Shown piece after piece: positions 54,024 to 62,929 of a stretch of DNA of 64,000 nucleotides (positions within the stretch are counted from its first letter, which is position 1; each line of letters begins with the position of its first letter). Origin of the DNA: CAZRQL01 sp964602415. GTDB taxonomy: Bacteria; Bacteroidota; Bacteroidia; Cytophagales; Flammeovirgaceae. Location: the NCBI GenBank assembly GCA_964602415.1, contig CAZRQL010000017.1:1-64000 (forward strand), read 5' to 3'. Under the pieces are notes generated by a model. That model was given only the letters and a program-made list of their open reading frames with translations. It was not told where the DNA came from and ran no database searches. The translations under genes and the position numbers were made by a program.

Positions 54024-56531
54024 ATGACAGTTTCTGAAAAATATGATGAGAATGAAATTTTATATCATTTGCATCACTATTTACCACACCAAAATCCGCT
54101 GAAAGATTTTATTCATCACAATACCCTGCATGCTTTTCAGGATTTGCCTTTTCACGAGGCATTGGAAAAAGCCTCTGTTCTTTTTGGATACAAAACCTAT
54201 TTACCCTTGACAAAATACAGAGAACTTTTTGCTCAGGGCAATATCAATGAAGATATTTTACAGAAAATTCTTCGCAATAAAAAAGGTGCAGATTGGCAAA
54301 TTTGGCAACACAAACTATTTCATCAAAAGTACGATACCCACTTAAACAATCGTCTGGGGCAGTTGCACCAAATTTGGACAAAAGAATACCACCTTAATAT
54401 AGAAAAAGAAATTCATAGTTTTTTATTCAGATTTGTGGGGGCTTATACCGATCAAGGTATTGGAATGCAAAAATTTCCTATCACGCATAAAAGTTTTTTG
54501 GGAACTTTAAGAGATTTGGAAAAAAATAGTTTAATAAAAATATTTAAAAGCAAACGCGCAAGAAACTTTTTATTTGATGACCGCCTTTCTCCAACATTTC
54601 TTTTAAAAGTATTGGTAGGTGATGCAAGGTATTACGAACAATATCTCTTTGACCAACAGTTTGCTCATGCAGGCTGGTCGGGCATGGTTGCTGTTTTGGA
54701 AAAACACCCCGAGAGCCTTTTGGACAAGCGAAAAATTACGCTCAAAGAATTTATCATCTTTGAACTGTTGCTCGAAATAGATGCCTTAGACCAAAAAATG
54801 GGCGTGGATAAGTGGAAAAATATCTCGTATTTCATTGAAAATGACCCTGAAATTCAGATTACGCCGCTTTTTGCCCCTATCGAAGGCAGCGAACTCTTTG
54901 AAGTGTATGCCCTCTGGCAAGAGGCCTACGAATGGACACTCTACGACCAAGTGTTGCGAGGCTTGCAGGTTGTTCCTGATATTTCTACCCAACATTGTAA
55001 TTTTCAAGCTGTTTTTTGTATTGACGACCGCGAGTGTTCGTTTAGGCGGTATGTGGAGCGTTTCGGGAAAGCCGAAACCTTCGGTACGGCAGGCTTTTTC
55101 AATTTTGAATTTTATTTTCAACCCGAGCACGGAAGATTTTATACCAAATCTTGTCCTGCACCCATCAATCCTAAATACCTAATCAAAGAAACCGAGGTTC
55201 GCAGGCATCACCACGAAAAAGATGCTCATTTTGGCAAAGGCAGCAAAAATTTGTTTGGTGGTTGGGTGATTAGCCAAACGATGGGCTTTTGGTCGGCAGT
55301 AAAATTGGCTTGGAATATTATCCGCCCTTCCGAAACGCCTGCTCTGGTCTCTTCGTTTCGGCACATGGACAAACACAGTAAACTCAGTATTGAGTGCAAA
55401 GATGAATACCATCATAGCAAAGAGCACCTGCAAATAGGCTTCACGCTCCAAGAAATGGCAGAACGTTTGGAAGGTTTGCTCCGAAGCATAGGAATGACAG
55501 AAAATTTTGCCGATTTGGTGTATTTCGTTGGGCATGGGGCAAGTAGCGTGAACAATACCCATTATGCAGGCTACGACTGCGGAGCGTGCAGCGGGCGTGC
55601 CGGCTCGGTAAATGCCCGTGTGGCGGCTTGGGTAGCCAACAAAGAGCAGGTGAGGGCTATATTAGCCCAAAAAGGTATTTTCATTCCTGAAAATACGCAG
55701 TTCATAGGGGCTTTGCAAGACACCACCAAAGACGAAATAGTTTTTTTCGATGAACATATTCTTTCACAAGAAAACAAAAAACAACACAAAATACACGAAA
55801 AGGCTTTTCATAAAGCCCTTAGCTACAATGCCAAAGAGCGTTCGCGTAGGTTTTTGCTTATCAACAGCAAACAAAGTGTTGAAAAAGTACACCAAAAAGT
55901 AAAATTAAGGGCATTGTCTTTGTTTGAACCGCGCCCCGAATGGAATCACGCCACCAACGCCATCTGTATAGTGGGCAGACGCAGCACCAACCAACACTTG
56001 TTTTTGGATAGGCGTTCGTTTCTCAATTCGTACGATTATCGCAAAGATGTGGACGGCACGTATTTGTTGGGCATACTCAATGCGGTTGCTCCTGTATGTG
56101 GCGGCATCAATTTGGAATATTATTTTTCAAAAGTGGACAAACACCGCTTGGGAGCAGGCTCCAAATTGCCCCACAATGTAATCGGTCTGATAGGCGTTGC
56201 CAACGGGTTGGAGGGCGATTTGCGAACAGGTCTGCCCGACCAGATGCTCAATATCCACGATCCAATCCGTCTTTTGGTGGTTGTGGAGCATTTTCCGGAA
56301 GTGGTCTTGGACACTATTGAAAAAAACTCCGATACATACAGTTGGTTTATTGGGCAATGGGTGCATTTGGTGGCCATTCATCCCGAAAATAAAACATTAT
56401 TTTATTTTCAAAATGGTGCATTTGAGCCTTATCAAACTGTCTGTCGGCATTTGCCTTTGGCAAAAAATTTAGAAGAAATTTTTGAAAAACATTCTGAAAA
56501 TCTACCTATTTCTATCATTGAATCAATTTAA
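54024..56531 (+). CDS. dabA: DAB inorganic-carbon uptake subunit DabA (DUF2309)
   Basis: An 835-residue cytoplasmic, membrane-associated protein of the DUF2309 family. DabA is a beta-carbonic-anhydrase-like domain that, driven by the cation-coupled partner DabB, converts CO2 to bicarbonate in one direction. The four zinc-site residues known from Halothiobacillus DabA are conserved in identity and spacing: Cys332 and Asp334 in FCIDDREC, His504 in FVGHGASS and Cys519 in YDCGACSG. Arg336 in DDREC is present too. The start (ILYHLHHYLPHQNPLKDFIHHNTL) is typical. dabB begins 2 bp after the stop, so the two are cotranscribed and probably coupled. Confidence 0.95.
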   Translation: MTVSEKYDENEILYHLHHYLPHQNPLKDFIHHNTLHAFQDLPFHEALEKASVLFGYKTYLPLTKYRELFAQGNINEDILQKILRNKKGADWQIWQHKLFHQKYDTHLNNRLGQLHQIWTKEYHLNIEKEIHSFLFRFVGAYTDQGIGMQKFPITHKSFLGTLRDLEKNSLIKIFKSKRARNFLFDDRLSPTFLLKVLVGDARYYEQYLFDQQFAHAGWSGMVAVLEKHPESLLDKRKITLKEFIIFELLLEIDALDQKMGVDKWKNISYFIENDPEIQITPLFAPIEGSELFEVYALWQEAYEWTLYDQVLRGLQVVPDISTQHCNFQAVFCIDDRECSFRRYVERFGKAETFGTAGFFNFEFYFQPEHGRFYTKSCPAPINPKYLIKETEVRRHHHEKDAHFGKGSKNLFGGWVISQTMGFWSAVKLAWNIIRPSETPALVSSFRHMDKHSKLSIECKDEYHHSKEHLQIGFTLQEMAERLEGLLRSIGMTENFADLVYFVGHGASSVNNTHYAGYDCGACSGRAGSVNARVAAWVANKEQVRAILAQKGIFIPENTQFIGALQDTTKDEIVFFDEHILSQENKKQHKIHEKAFHKALSYNAKERSRRFLLINSKQSVEKVHQKVKLRALSLFEPRPEWNHATNAICIVGRRSTNQHLFLDRRSFLNSYDYRKDVDGTYLLGILNAVAPVCGGINLEYYFSKVDKHRLGAGSKLPHNVIGLIGVANGLEGDLRTGLPDQMLNIHDPIRLLVVVEHFPEVVLDTIEKNSDTYSWFIGQWVHLVAIHPENKTLFYFQNGAFEPYQTVCRHLPLAKNLEEIFEKHSENLPISIIESI

Positions 56532-56533
56532 TA

Positions 56534-58414
56534 ATGGATACTCATTATTTCATCTTGTTATTTATAGCATTGCCATTTTTGGCATTTTGCTCAATCTTGT
56601 TCATAGGCCAAAATAGAGAAGAACTAATTTCAAATATTACCATTTGGACAATTGGGATTAATTTTTTCTTGTTGGTTGTATTTTTAATCTTTTGGTTGGC
56701 AGATCAAATGCCTACCTACCACATTAAAGAGTTAGTTTTATATGCCAATAAAGAATATGTTTTTCTGATTGATTTTTATTTTGATGAGATTTCTGCTGTA
56801 TATCTGTTTGTGGGTGCTTTAATCACTTTTCTTATTCTAAAATACAGTCGTTATTATATGCACTTAGAGCGTAGGTATAAGCGTTTTTTTAAAATTATTT
56901 TGTTATTCTACTTTTCTTATATTTTTACAGTGCTTTCAGGCAACTTTGAAACGCTTTTCCTTGGTTGGGAATTTCTGGGCATTTCTTCGTTTTTATTGAT
57001 TGCTTTTTATCGGGAGCGATATTTGCCTGTTCGCAATGCCGTAAAAGTGTTTTCTATCTACCGAATAGGCGATATAGGTATTTTGTTGGCCATGTGGGCA
57101 AGCCATCATCTTTGGCACGAAAACATCACTTTTGCCAAACTGCTCAATTATGATTGGGTGCGTCATCATTTAGAAGCTCATAGCTCAGTGGGCTTGTTTA
57201 TTGCCGTGAGTTTGCTGGTGGCGGCGGCAGCAAAATCAGCCCAATTCCCTTTTTCGTCATGGGTAGCCCGTGCTATGGAAGGCCCTACACCCTCAAGTGC
57301 AATTTTTTATGGCTCGCTTTCCATTCATTTTGGGGTGTTTCTGCTTTTGCGTACCATGCCCTTTTGGGAGCAACAACTCACAGCTCGTTGGCTTATAGGT
57401 TTGGTAGGAGCTATTACGGCGGTTTTAGGCTATTTTATAGCTCGTGTACAACCCACCATCAAAACACAAATAGCGTATGCTTCGGTGGCTCAAATCGGTT
57501 TGATGTTTATCGAGATGGCTTTGGGTTTAAAAACACCGGTTCTTTTGCATTTTGCCGGCAATGCGTTTTTGCGCACGTACCAGCTTTTGGTGTCGCCTTC
57601 GGTAGTGGCGTATCTTATCCGAGAGCAATTTTATCATTTCAAGCCCTACAAGCATACCGCACAAAAGTTTTGGTGGGGCAAAAAATTATATTATGGCTGG
57701 TATTTGCTTTCTCTCAAAGAGTTTTATTTAGATGATTTGGTGAGTAATTTTATTTTTAAGCCCTTCAAATGGCTTGGAAGCAGGCTCAATTTTATTACCT
57801 ACCAAAATGTACTGTTTTATTTTATTCCATTTTATTTGGTGGGTTGGGTGTTGTATTTTCTCCAAAGTTATCTGTTCTGGTGGTTGGATGGGATTCTACC
57901 AATAATTTTTGGTGTCATCGCATTGCTGATGGTGATGAAAGGCTTTTCGGAACGCTTACGTCCCCGTTTGGCTTGGTTGATGTTGGTATTGGGGCATTTT
58001 TGGATAGCTTTGGCGGTAAGCCACAACGAACGCTTCGGCTCTTCGGAACTCATTTGGTATTTAAGCGGTGTGGTGCTGTCGGGCAGTGTAGGTTTTGGGT
58101 GTTTGGTTTGGCTTCGCAAACGAGAACCCAACTATTTTGCTTTGTATCGTTATTTTGGACACAGTTACGAATACCCGCAATTAGCCAATATTTTTTTGCC
58201 GGCTTGTTTGGGGCTGATGGGTTTTCCCATTACGACCACTTTTATTGGTAAAGATTTGGTATTCAGTCATATACAACAAGAACAGGTTATTTTAGCTTTT
58301 TTGCTGTCTTCTTGTTTTGTGATTGAGGGTATCGCCATTATTCGTATCTATGCAAGACTTTTTTTGGGCAACCATGCCAAGGTATATCATCCTACACCTT
58401 TGCAGTCTTCTTAG
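56534..58414 (+). CDS. dabB: DAB inorganic-carbon uptake subunit DabB (NuoL-like)
   Basis: A 626-residue integral membrane protein with about 14 or more hydrophobic segments, of the proton-conducting antiporter/NuoL family. It contains GWEFLGISSFLLIAFY, AAAAKSAQFPFSSWVARAMEGPTPSSA (residues 234-260) and TQIAYASVAQIGLM, the membrane-channel core. No other complex I gene is nearby and dabA lies 2 bp upstream, so it is the ion-coupling partner of DabA rather than a respiratory subunit. Its C-terminal part (about 390-626) is longer than the core. The stop lies 15 bp from that of the convergent VWA gene, with no terminator seen. Confidence 0.93.
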   Translation: MDTHYFILLFIALPFLAFCSILFIGQNREELISNITIWTIGINFFLLVVFLIFWLADQMPTYHIKELVLYANKEYVFLIDFYFDEISAVYLFVGALITFLILKYSRYYMHLERRYKRFFKIILLFYFSYIFTVLSGNFETLFLGWEFLGISSFLLIAFYRERYLPVRNAVKVFSIYRIGDIGILLAMWASHHLWHENITFAKLLNYDWVRHHLEAHSSVGLFIAVSLLVAAAAKSAQFPFSSWVARAMEGPTPSSAIFYGSLSIHFGVFLLLRTMPFWEQQLTARWLIGLVGAITAVLGYFIARVQPTIKTQIAYASVAQIGLMFIEMALGLKTPVLLHFAGNAFLRTYQLLVSPSVVAYLIREQFYHFKPYKHTAQKFWWGKKLYYGWYLLSLKEFYLDDLVSNFIFKPFKWLGSRLNFITYQNVLFYFIPFYLVGWVLYFLQSYLFWWLDGILPIIFGVIALLMVMKGFSERLRPRLAWLMLVLGHFWIALAVSHNERFGSSELIWYLSGVVLSGSVGFGCLVWLRKREPNYFALYRYFGHSYEYPQLANIFLPACLGLMGFPITTTFIGKDLVFSHIQQEQVILAFLLSSCFVIEGIAIIRIYARLFLGNHAKVYHPTPLQSS

Positions 58415-58429
58415 TATCAGATAAACAAA

Positions 58430-60724
58430 TCATTTTTGCGATTTGACCAAAATATCGGCGTAGTTCTGAAGCTCGGTCAGCAAGTCGCTTATGTCTTTGT
58501 CGGCGGCGGCGGGGAACAGTTTTTTGACCTCTTCGATGGCTTTTTGTGCGGTGTCGCGGGCTTCTTTCTTTTTGCCTTGGTGAAACAGTTCGGCCATGTT
58601 TTTCAGGGTCTGAGTCAGCAAAGCGATGGCGTAGATTTTTTTGTCGCCGGCTTCTTGGGCGTATTCGACTTCGCCGGTGGCTTGGCTCCAAGTCAATTTG
58701 GCGGTGGTTTGCTGGGTTACTTGCTTGTTTTGCCTGACATCAAAAAAACTGATTTTGATTTCAACAGGCTGCTCTTCAAGTGCTTGGGTTGGATTTACCA
58801 AAGTAAATTTGACCAACGCCAGTTGGCTCATGCCTGCGAAGGCTTTTTTGAGGCTCAGGGTAAATTTGCCTTGGGTCTTGGTCTCTAAAGGAAAACCATA
58901 CACTTGCGCCATGAGCATTTTGGGGTTGTAGCTGACTTCGGCTTTTACGTTGGTGGCTATGGGGTACATCAAACTACCAAATTCTTTGAGGAAAGCATCC
59001 ATGATTTGGGGGGCATCTTTGATGAGTTCTATCATGCCGCCGCCCTGAGAAGCCAGCAAGGTCAGTAGCGCGGCATTGTAGCCCTCCCCTACCCCCACCG
59101 CCGAACATTCGACACCTTTGGCGTTGTACTCTTTGGATTTTTTGAGCAATACCTCCACAGGGTCTCCGCCGTAGCCATCACTAAGCAAGACAACTCTATT
59201 GATAGCGTTTTTTTTCAAGTGCTTGAGCACTTGCTCGTAGCCTTCAAATAAGCCTGCGGATATATTGGTACCGCCTTCGGCAGCGATTCGCTCTACAATG
59301 GCGGCTATGTTGGCTTTGTCTTTGCCTACAAGTTGCGAAGCAAGGTGTACGGTTTTGTCATCGCTGAAAGAGACTATGGAAATCCTGTCTTCGGGACGCA
59401 TTTTTTCAAGCAAAGCCAGTAGGGCTGTTTTGACATAGTGGATTCTGTCGCCCATCATAGAGCCGCTTCGGTCTATGACAAAAGCCACATTGAAGGGCTG
59501 AGAGGCTGTCTGGGGTGCTTCGCCCACAAAAGCCATGCGCAAAAGGGCTTGCGTAGAAGAGCCGTTGATTTGTCCGCAAAAGGCTGCATACGGTTTGATG
59601 CCTTCGCCCTGAGCGGCAGGGGGAAACTGCCTGTCAAAAAAATACTCAAAAGAGCGGTGTAAAATATCCTCAGGTCGGGGTATGTAACTCTCGGGGTATT
59701 GGTAGCGAGGCTCGGGGCGATAGACTACCGTCTTGTTGCTGTAGCCAATCCCCTGAAAACGAGTCAAATCAATCCCATCAATCCGCTTTTCAAACTTACC
59801 GTGTATGAAATAGATTTTGCCTTTGGGCAACAAAAAATCAACTTTGCCCTCGCTGTCGGTGATGCCTTTATAGACCTTGCTGCCCCCGTATTCTTCCAAA
59901 AAAATAGGTTCTCCCGCCCAAACCTCAGAGGCAGATTTTTTTACTTTGAGGTGTATGGCTACCCTCGAGGAAGTGCCTTCTACATTTTTGGGCAAGTTTT
60001 GGGTGATGGTATCGTGTTGGTTGGTTTCTTCGACGCGGGTAGGCTCAAAGGTCAGGCTTTTGGTGTGGTACTGGCTGCGGGCATCTAAGTCTATGTAGCT
60101 AAAATTGGCTATGCCGTCCACGTCAATTTCATAATCTTGTCCCATGGGTACCCTGAAGCGCGCCGTGCCTGCCTCACCTGTTGCAGCGTGGTAGATTTGC
60201 AAGGTTTTGTAGCAGACCAAGGAAACGGGCACGTTGGGCATGGTGGCCCCTTTGGTTGAGTTGAGTTGGACATTGACAATGGCCTCTGTGGCGGTGGGTT
60301 TGTCAAAGGGGCTTATTTTTTGCTTTGTTTCATTGAATTTCAGGCTCAACCTGTCAGGATGTACCCTTGTTTCTCTAAGGTAATGGTTGTAGTCGTAGGT
60401 GATTCGTTTGGTGTATTCCGCTGTTTTTCCGGCGGGCACGGCGGGCAAGGCTATCTGCCAAGCCCAATAGTCGTTGATGTCCAAGATTCCAATTTGCCAG
60501 ACTTTCCCCTCCGTAAAAGTTACGCTCACAAATCCATCGAAGTCGGTTTTGGCTTTGAGGACTTTGCCGCTTTCCAACTCGGTGAAGCGCACTTCGGTAT
60601 CTTTGAGACCTACCAATTTGCCGTCTTGGTTGGTTCTCACCGTCAGCCGCAGCAACAGCGAGCCTTGCGCACAAGCCGAAAATGCCCAACCAAGCATTAG
60701 AATAGAGAAAAGAACGCGTTTCAT
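58430..60724 (-). CDS. Exported VWA-domain protein
   Basis: A 764-residue protein. The N-terminal signal (MKRVLFSILMLGWAFSACAQ) could be cut after CAQ or, less likely, lipidated at Cys18. Carboxypeptidase-regulatory-like or Ig-like beta modules occupy about 20-340. A von Willebrand A domain lies at about 412-590 with a complete metal-adhesion site: DRSGSM (418-423), GGTNISAG and LLSDGYGG. A C-terminal beta domain and a helical tail follow. VWA domains bind protein ligands through a metal ion; the partner is not evident. ATG at 60724 is chosen because the 32 upstream in-frame codons are not signal-like. Gene context gives no further clue. Confidence 0.88.
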   Translation of the reverse strand: MKRVLFSILMLGWAFSACAQGSLLLRLTVRTNQDGKLVGLKDTEVRFTELESGKVLKAKTDFDGFVSVTFTEGKVWQIGILDINDYWAWQIALPAVPAGKTAEYTKRITYDYNHYLRETRVHPDRLSLKFNETKQKISPFDKPTATEAIVNVQLNSTKGATMPNVPVSLVCYKTLQIYHAATGEAGTARFRVPMGQDYEIDVDGIANFSYIDLDARSQYHTKSLTFEPTRVEETNQHDTITQNLPKNVEGTSSRVAIHLKVKKSASEVWAGEPIFLEEYGGSKVYKGITDSEGKVDFLLPKGKIYFIHGKFEKRIDGIDLTRFQGIGYSNKTVVYRPEPRYQYPESYIPRPEDILHRSFEYFFDRQFPPAAQGEGIKPYAAFCGQINGSSTQALLRMAFVGEAPQTASQPFNVAFVIDRSGSMMGDRIHYVKTALLALLEKMRPEDRISIVSFSDDKTVHLASQLVGKDKANIAAIVERIAAEGGTNISAGLFEGYEQVLKHLKKNAINRVVLLSDGYGGDPVEVLLKKSKEYNAKGVECSAVGVGEGYNAALLTLLASQGGGMIELIKDAPQIMDAFLKEFGSLMYPIATNVKAEVSYNPKMLMAQVYGFPLETKTQGKFTLSLKKAFAGMSQLALVKFTLVNPTQALEEQPVEIKISFFDVRQNKQVTQQTTAKLTWSQATGEVEYAQEAGDKKIYAIALLTQTLKNMAELFHQGKKKEARDTAQKAIEEVKKLFPAAADKDISDLLTELQNYADILVKSQK

Positions 60725-60854
60725 ACTCAGAGATTTTTTACAATCATCTTTGCAATTACTTGGCCATAGTATCATTGATGACAATGCAATGCAAAAGGTG
60801 TCGCGATTTTCTATCAACATGCAATTCCTAAAGGATTGGTTATGAAATAGCTAT

Positions 60855-60941
60855 TTAGAAAGAAAATCTTCCTTCGATTGTGGTACGAAGGTATAGAGTG
60901 GCCGAACAAAGGACTACACAAGCGGCAGCAAAGGCCGCCAT
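60855..60941 (-). pseudogene. Short signal-like frame, possible remnant (28 codons)
   Basis: ATG at 60941 opens MAAFAAACVVLCSATLYLRT and stops at 60855. It lies 24 bp after the repeat copy at 60966, exactly the spacing at which the 125-residue exported protein starts after the other repeat copy. It may be a truncated gene of the same kind or may not be translated at all. The rest of the 300-bp gap to the VWA gene holds a 12-bp palindrome (AAATAGCTATTT, 60845-60856) and nothing else I recognise. Confidence 0.35.
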
Positions 60942-60965
60942 TTTTTTGATTTAAAAAAAGCAGGC

Positions 60966-61030
60966 CTACTCGTAATGCTTTTCGCATACGCCGACCTTGG
61001 GGTTAGAAACCAAATTCATAGTCATCAAAA
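60966..61030 (-). repeat. Short repeated element, copy A
   Basis: This stretch of about 65 bp is similar to 62757-62827. On the plus strand both begin CTACTC(G/A)TAA and share GCTTTTC(G/A)CATACGCC, then diverge before meeting again at CATCAAAA. On the minus strand copy A reads as a 19-codon peptide, MTMNLVSNPKVGVCEKHYE, whose ATG overlaps the stop of the preceding gene (TGATG). In the best-conserved part two of the three codon differences between copies are synonymous. Confidence 0.6.
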
Positions 61031-62299
61031 ATTTAGACTATAAACAAATACTTGAATCAAGAATTCATTTTCTTCCAAATACTTATCTTCTTGACTCTTC
61101 AAATCCTCAAAAGTTACATTGAGATATTTTTCATATCGTCCTCCTACTCTAATAATAATCATCTTTTTAGAATCAGGAAAAAAATGAAATAACCCGTCTG
61201 ATACGAATAGAGGAAAGTCGTTTTGAGTCAAAGTATCAGAAAAAGAGTAATTATAATCTGAGATACCATAATTAATAATGCCTTCTTTGATTTTCATATC
61301 TTGGTATTTTAGAACACCTTGCTCTAAATCCCAAATATCTACTTTTCTAATAGCCGGTGCACCATCCGAATGTTTTTTAAATGTTGGAACATAATAACAA
61401 ACCATTAGTGTCTTTTCATCAATAAAATGTACCCTTTCTACGCGCGCTATATTATTAATATGATTTTTTAAATAACCTAAAACCACAGATATATTCCCGC
61501 CATTGTCCTTTATTTTAAGAGCAGTATCCAACAAATGAGTAGGAGTAAAATTTACCCAGCCCTGAATATCTTCTCTTTTGATTACCCTTTTAAGATTTAG
61601 GGAGCTATCATACAAAGAAACCTCATATTTTACAGTCTGAGACAGTACGCTTTGCCCTTTGTAAAAGTCAAACCAATGATTAGGTTGATAATATGAAAAC
61701 TCAGGATGTTTAAAATCGAAATAAGTCATCCCAAGAAAAATGTGCTTTTTTAAATCATAGCGATAGATATAATTCCAATTTGATTTCAATTCAATTGTTC
61801 TGTAACTATTGAATAAATAAATACAATCGTTGTGGGAATAAATATCTTGATAAAAAATCCCTTTTATCGGAGTAAAAAACGAAAAACTATACCGTCCTGC
61901 ACTGTTTTTAACAAAGGTGCCAAACATATTTTGTTGATAGCCAATATGAAAAGAAGTAGCATTTAAACAAAAGCTTTTTATAGAGTTCGGATAATCATCT
62001 CTTATGTATAACTCAGGAGTAACCAGAGCAAAATCTAACCTCTCACCATTTAGAATGTTAAATTTTGTGAAAAACAATGAGTCAGAATCTTCTTTATTTT
62101 TTTGTTTAGGCGAAAAAAAGTATAAATCGTTCCTATAAGGATGCCAATCTAAATTAAATACATCGGTATTGGAAATAAAATCATCCGTGTTTTCAATAAA
62201 AAATATCGTATCAAGACTAATCTTTTTATTGAAGTCGATCTGCGCACGAACCCTTAGATGGGGATACAAGACTAAAAACAGCACTAATAATAGTTTCAT
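61025..62299 (-). CDS. Unrecognised exported protein, 424 residues
   Basis: A signal peptide (about 1-19, ending VRAQ) is followed by about 400 residues rich in aromatic, Asp and Asn residues with repeated short strands (YRYDLKKHIFLGMTYFDFKH, KVDIWDLEQGVLKYQDMKI). The pattern is compatible with a beta-propeller such as the DUF4221/6-bladed type of Bacteroidota, but no diagnostic motif is visible and I do not assign a family. Coding sequence is clearly more AT-rich than the VWA and PASTA genes on either side. A terminator separates it from the upstream 125-residue gene, yet no promoter is obvious in the 55-bp gap. Its stop overlaps repeat copy A. Confidence 0.7.
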   Translation of the reverse strand: MKLLLVLFLVLYPHLRVRAQIDFNKKISLDTIFFIENTDDFISNTDVFNLDWHPYRNDLYFFSPKQKNKEDSDSLFFTKFNILNGERLDFALVTPELYIRDDYPNSIKSFCLNATSFHIGYQQNMFGTFVKNSAGRYSFSFFTPIKGIFYQDIYSHNDCIYLFNSYRTIELKSNWNYIYRYDLKKHIFLGMTYFDFKHPEFSYYQPNHWFDFYKGQSVLSQTVKYEVSLYDSSLNLKRVIKREDIQGWVNFTPTHLLDTALKIKDNGGNISVVLGYLKNHINNIARVERVHFIDEKTLMVCYYVPTFKKHSDGAPAIRKVDIWDLEQGVLKYQDMKIKEGIINYGISDYNYSFSDTLTQNDFPLFVSDGLFHFFPDSKKMIIIRVGGRYEKYLNVTFEDLKSQEDKYLEENEFLIQVFVYSLNF

Positions 62300-62310
62300 A
62301 TTACTTTTTA

Positions 62311-62346
62311 AATAAAAAGGCTCTCATCACAAGAAAGGAGAGCCTT
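62311..62346 (-). terminator. Intrinsic terminator after the 125-residue gene
   Basis: A 9-bp perfect stem (AAGGCTCTC at 62317-62325 with GAGAGCCTT at 62338-62346), with TTTTTATTT following on the minus strand, lies between the two exported-protein genes. Confidence 0.8.
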
Positions 62347-62354
62347 AAAATAAA

Positions 62355-62732
62355 TTAATATTGAATCACAACAAAATCAGCGTCGTATGTCCCTAATGGG
62401 TTAAGTACAGCAAGCCACTCTACTCTGGCATTTATATCGGTGTTATGGATAACACCGCTCAATACTCCGGACAAAATCATTTGCTCTGCTTGATGGATCA
62501 ATGCCCCATATTGAGCAGTTTGTGTGGCGCAAATTGTAGGACAAGGTTCTCTGCCCGGATCCTTACACTTGATGTTGCAAACATCATTGCCTTTCGCATC
62601 TGTTGACCACCAAGAACTTACAGAACTGTAGCCATCACAACCACCATTTTTAACGTGCCTGTTGATTTTAGTTGTCTGGGCAAATAGGGAACTTGTCAGT
62701 AAAAATGGAAATAATAAGAAAATAATTTTCAT
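62355..62732 (-). CDS. Unrecognised cysteine-rich exported protein, 125 residues
   Basis: A clear signal peptide (1-19, ending SLFAQ) leads into a mature part of about 106 residues with five cysteines clustered at 32-70 (GGCDGYSS, DVCNIKC, EPCPTIC) and a hydrophobic C-terminal half with LSGVLSGVIHNTD. Possible disulfides suggest an extracytoplasmic product. No family recognised; small secreted proteins beside beta-propeller-like proteins are a recurring arrangement in Bacteroidota. It begins 24 bp after repeat copy B and ends in its own terminator. Confidence 0.65.
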   Translation of the reverse strand: MKIIFLLFPFLLTSSLFAQTTKINRHVKNGGCDGYSSVSSWWSTDAKGNDVCNIKCKDPGREPCPTICATQTAQYGALIHQAEQMILSGVLSGVIHNTDINARVEWLAVLNPLGTYDADFVVIQY

Positions 62733-62756
62733 TGATTTTTGTTTTAAAAATTAATG

Positions 62757-62827
62757 CTACTCATAAGGCTTTTCACATACGCCCCCTTAGTATCAGAAGG
62801 GAAACTGACTTTCATGGCCATCAAAAG
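62757..62827 (-). repeat. Short repeated element, copy B
   Basis: The counterpart of 60966-61030 in the same orientation, 1.79 kb away. It again starts from TGATG(G)CCATGAA on the minus strand (LLMAMKVSFPSDTKG), but relative to copy A a one-base difference near GGGGGC shifts the frame. The shared tail VCEKPYE-stop is therefore out of frame with its start. Confidence 0.6.
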
Positions 62828-62833
62828 CGGTAC

Positions 62834-62889
62834 AAAAATCAAAAATCAAAAATCAAAAATACAATATGAATTTTTTGTGAATTTTTTGT
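62834..62889. repeat. Short tandem repeats downstream of the PASTA gene
   Basis: AAAAATC occurs three times in perfect tandem (62834-62854) with a partial fourth copy to 62860. GAATTTTTTGT occurs twice in tandem (62868-62878 and 62879-62889). These slippage-prone runs lie in the 197-bp gap between the PASTA gene and the 125-residue gene. Confidence 0.9.
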
Positions 62890-62929
62890 TACATAGGTAT
62901 TAATAATAGTTAGTGTACTAACAACCAAC

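Noticed and set aside
56534..58414. Reading dabB as the complex I subunit NuoL/NADH dehydrogenase 5
   Set aside because: No other nuo gene is present, and it is joined at 2 bp to a DUF2309 gene with the DabA zinc residues.
60966..62827. The two short repeats as ends of an insertion sequence or att sites
   Set aside because: They are direct, not inverted, contain coding-like substitutions, enclose no transposase or integrase, and show no target-site duplication that I can see.
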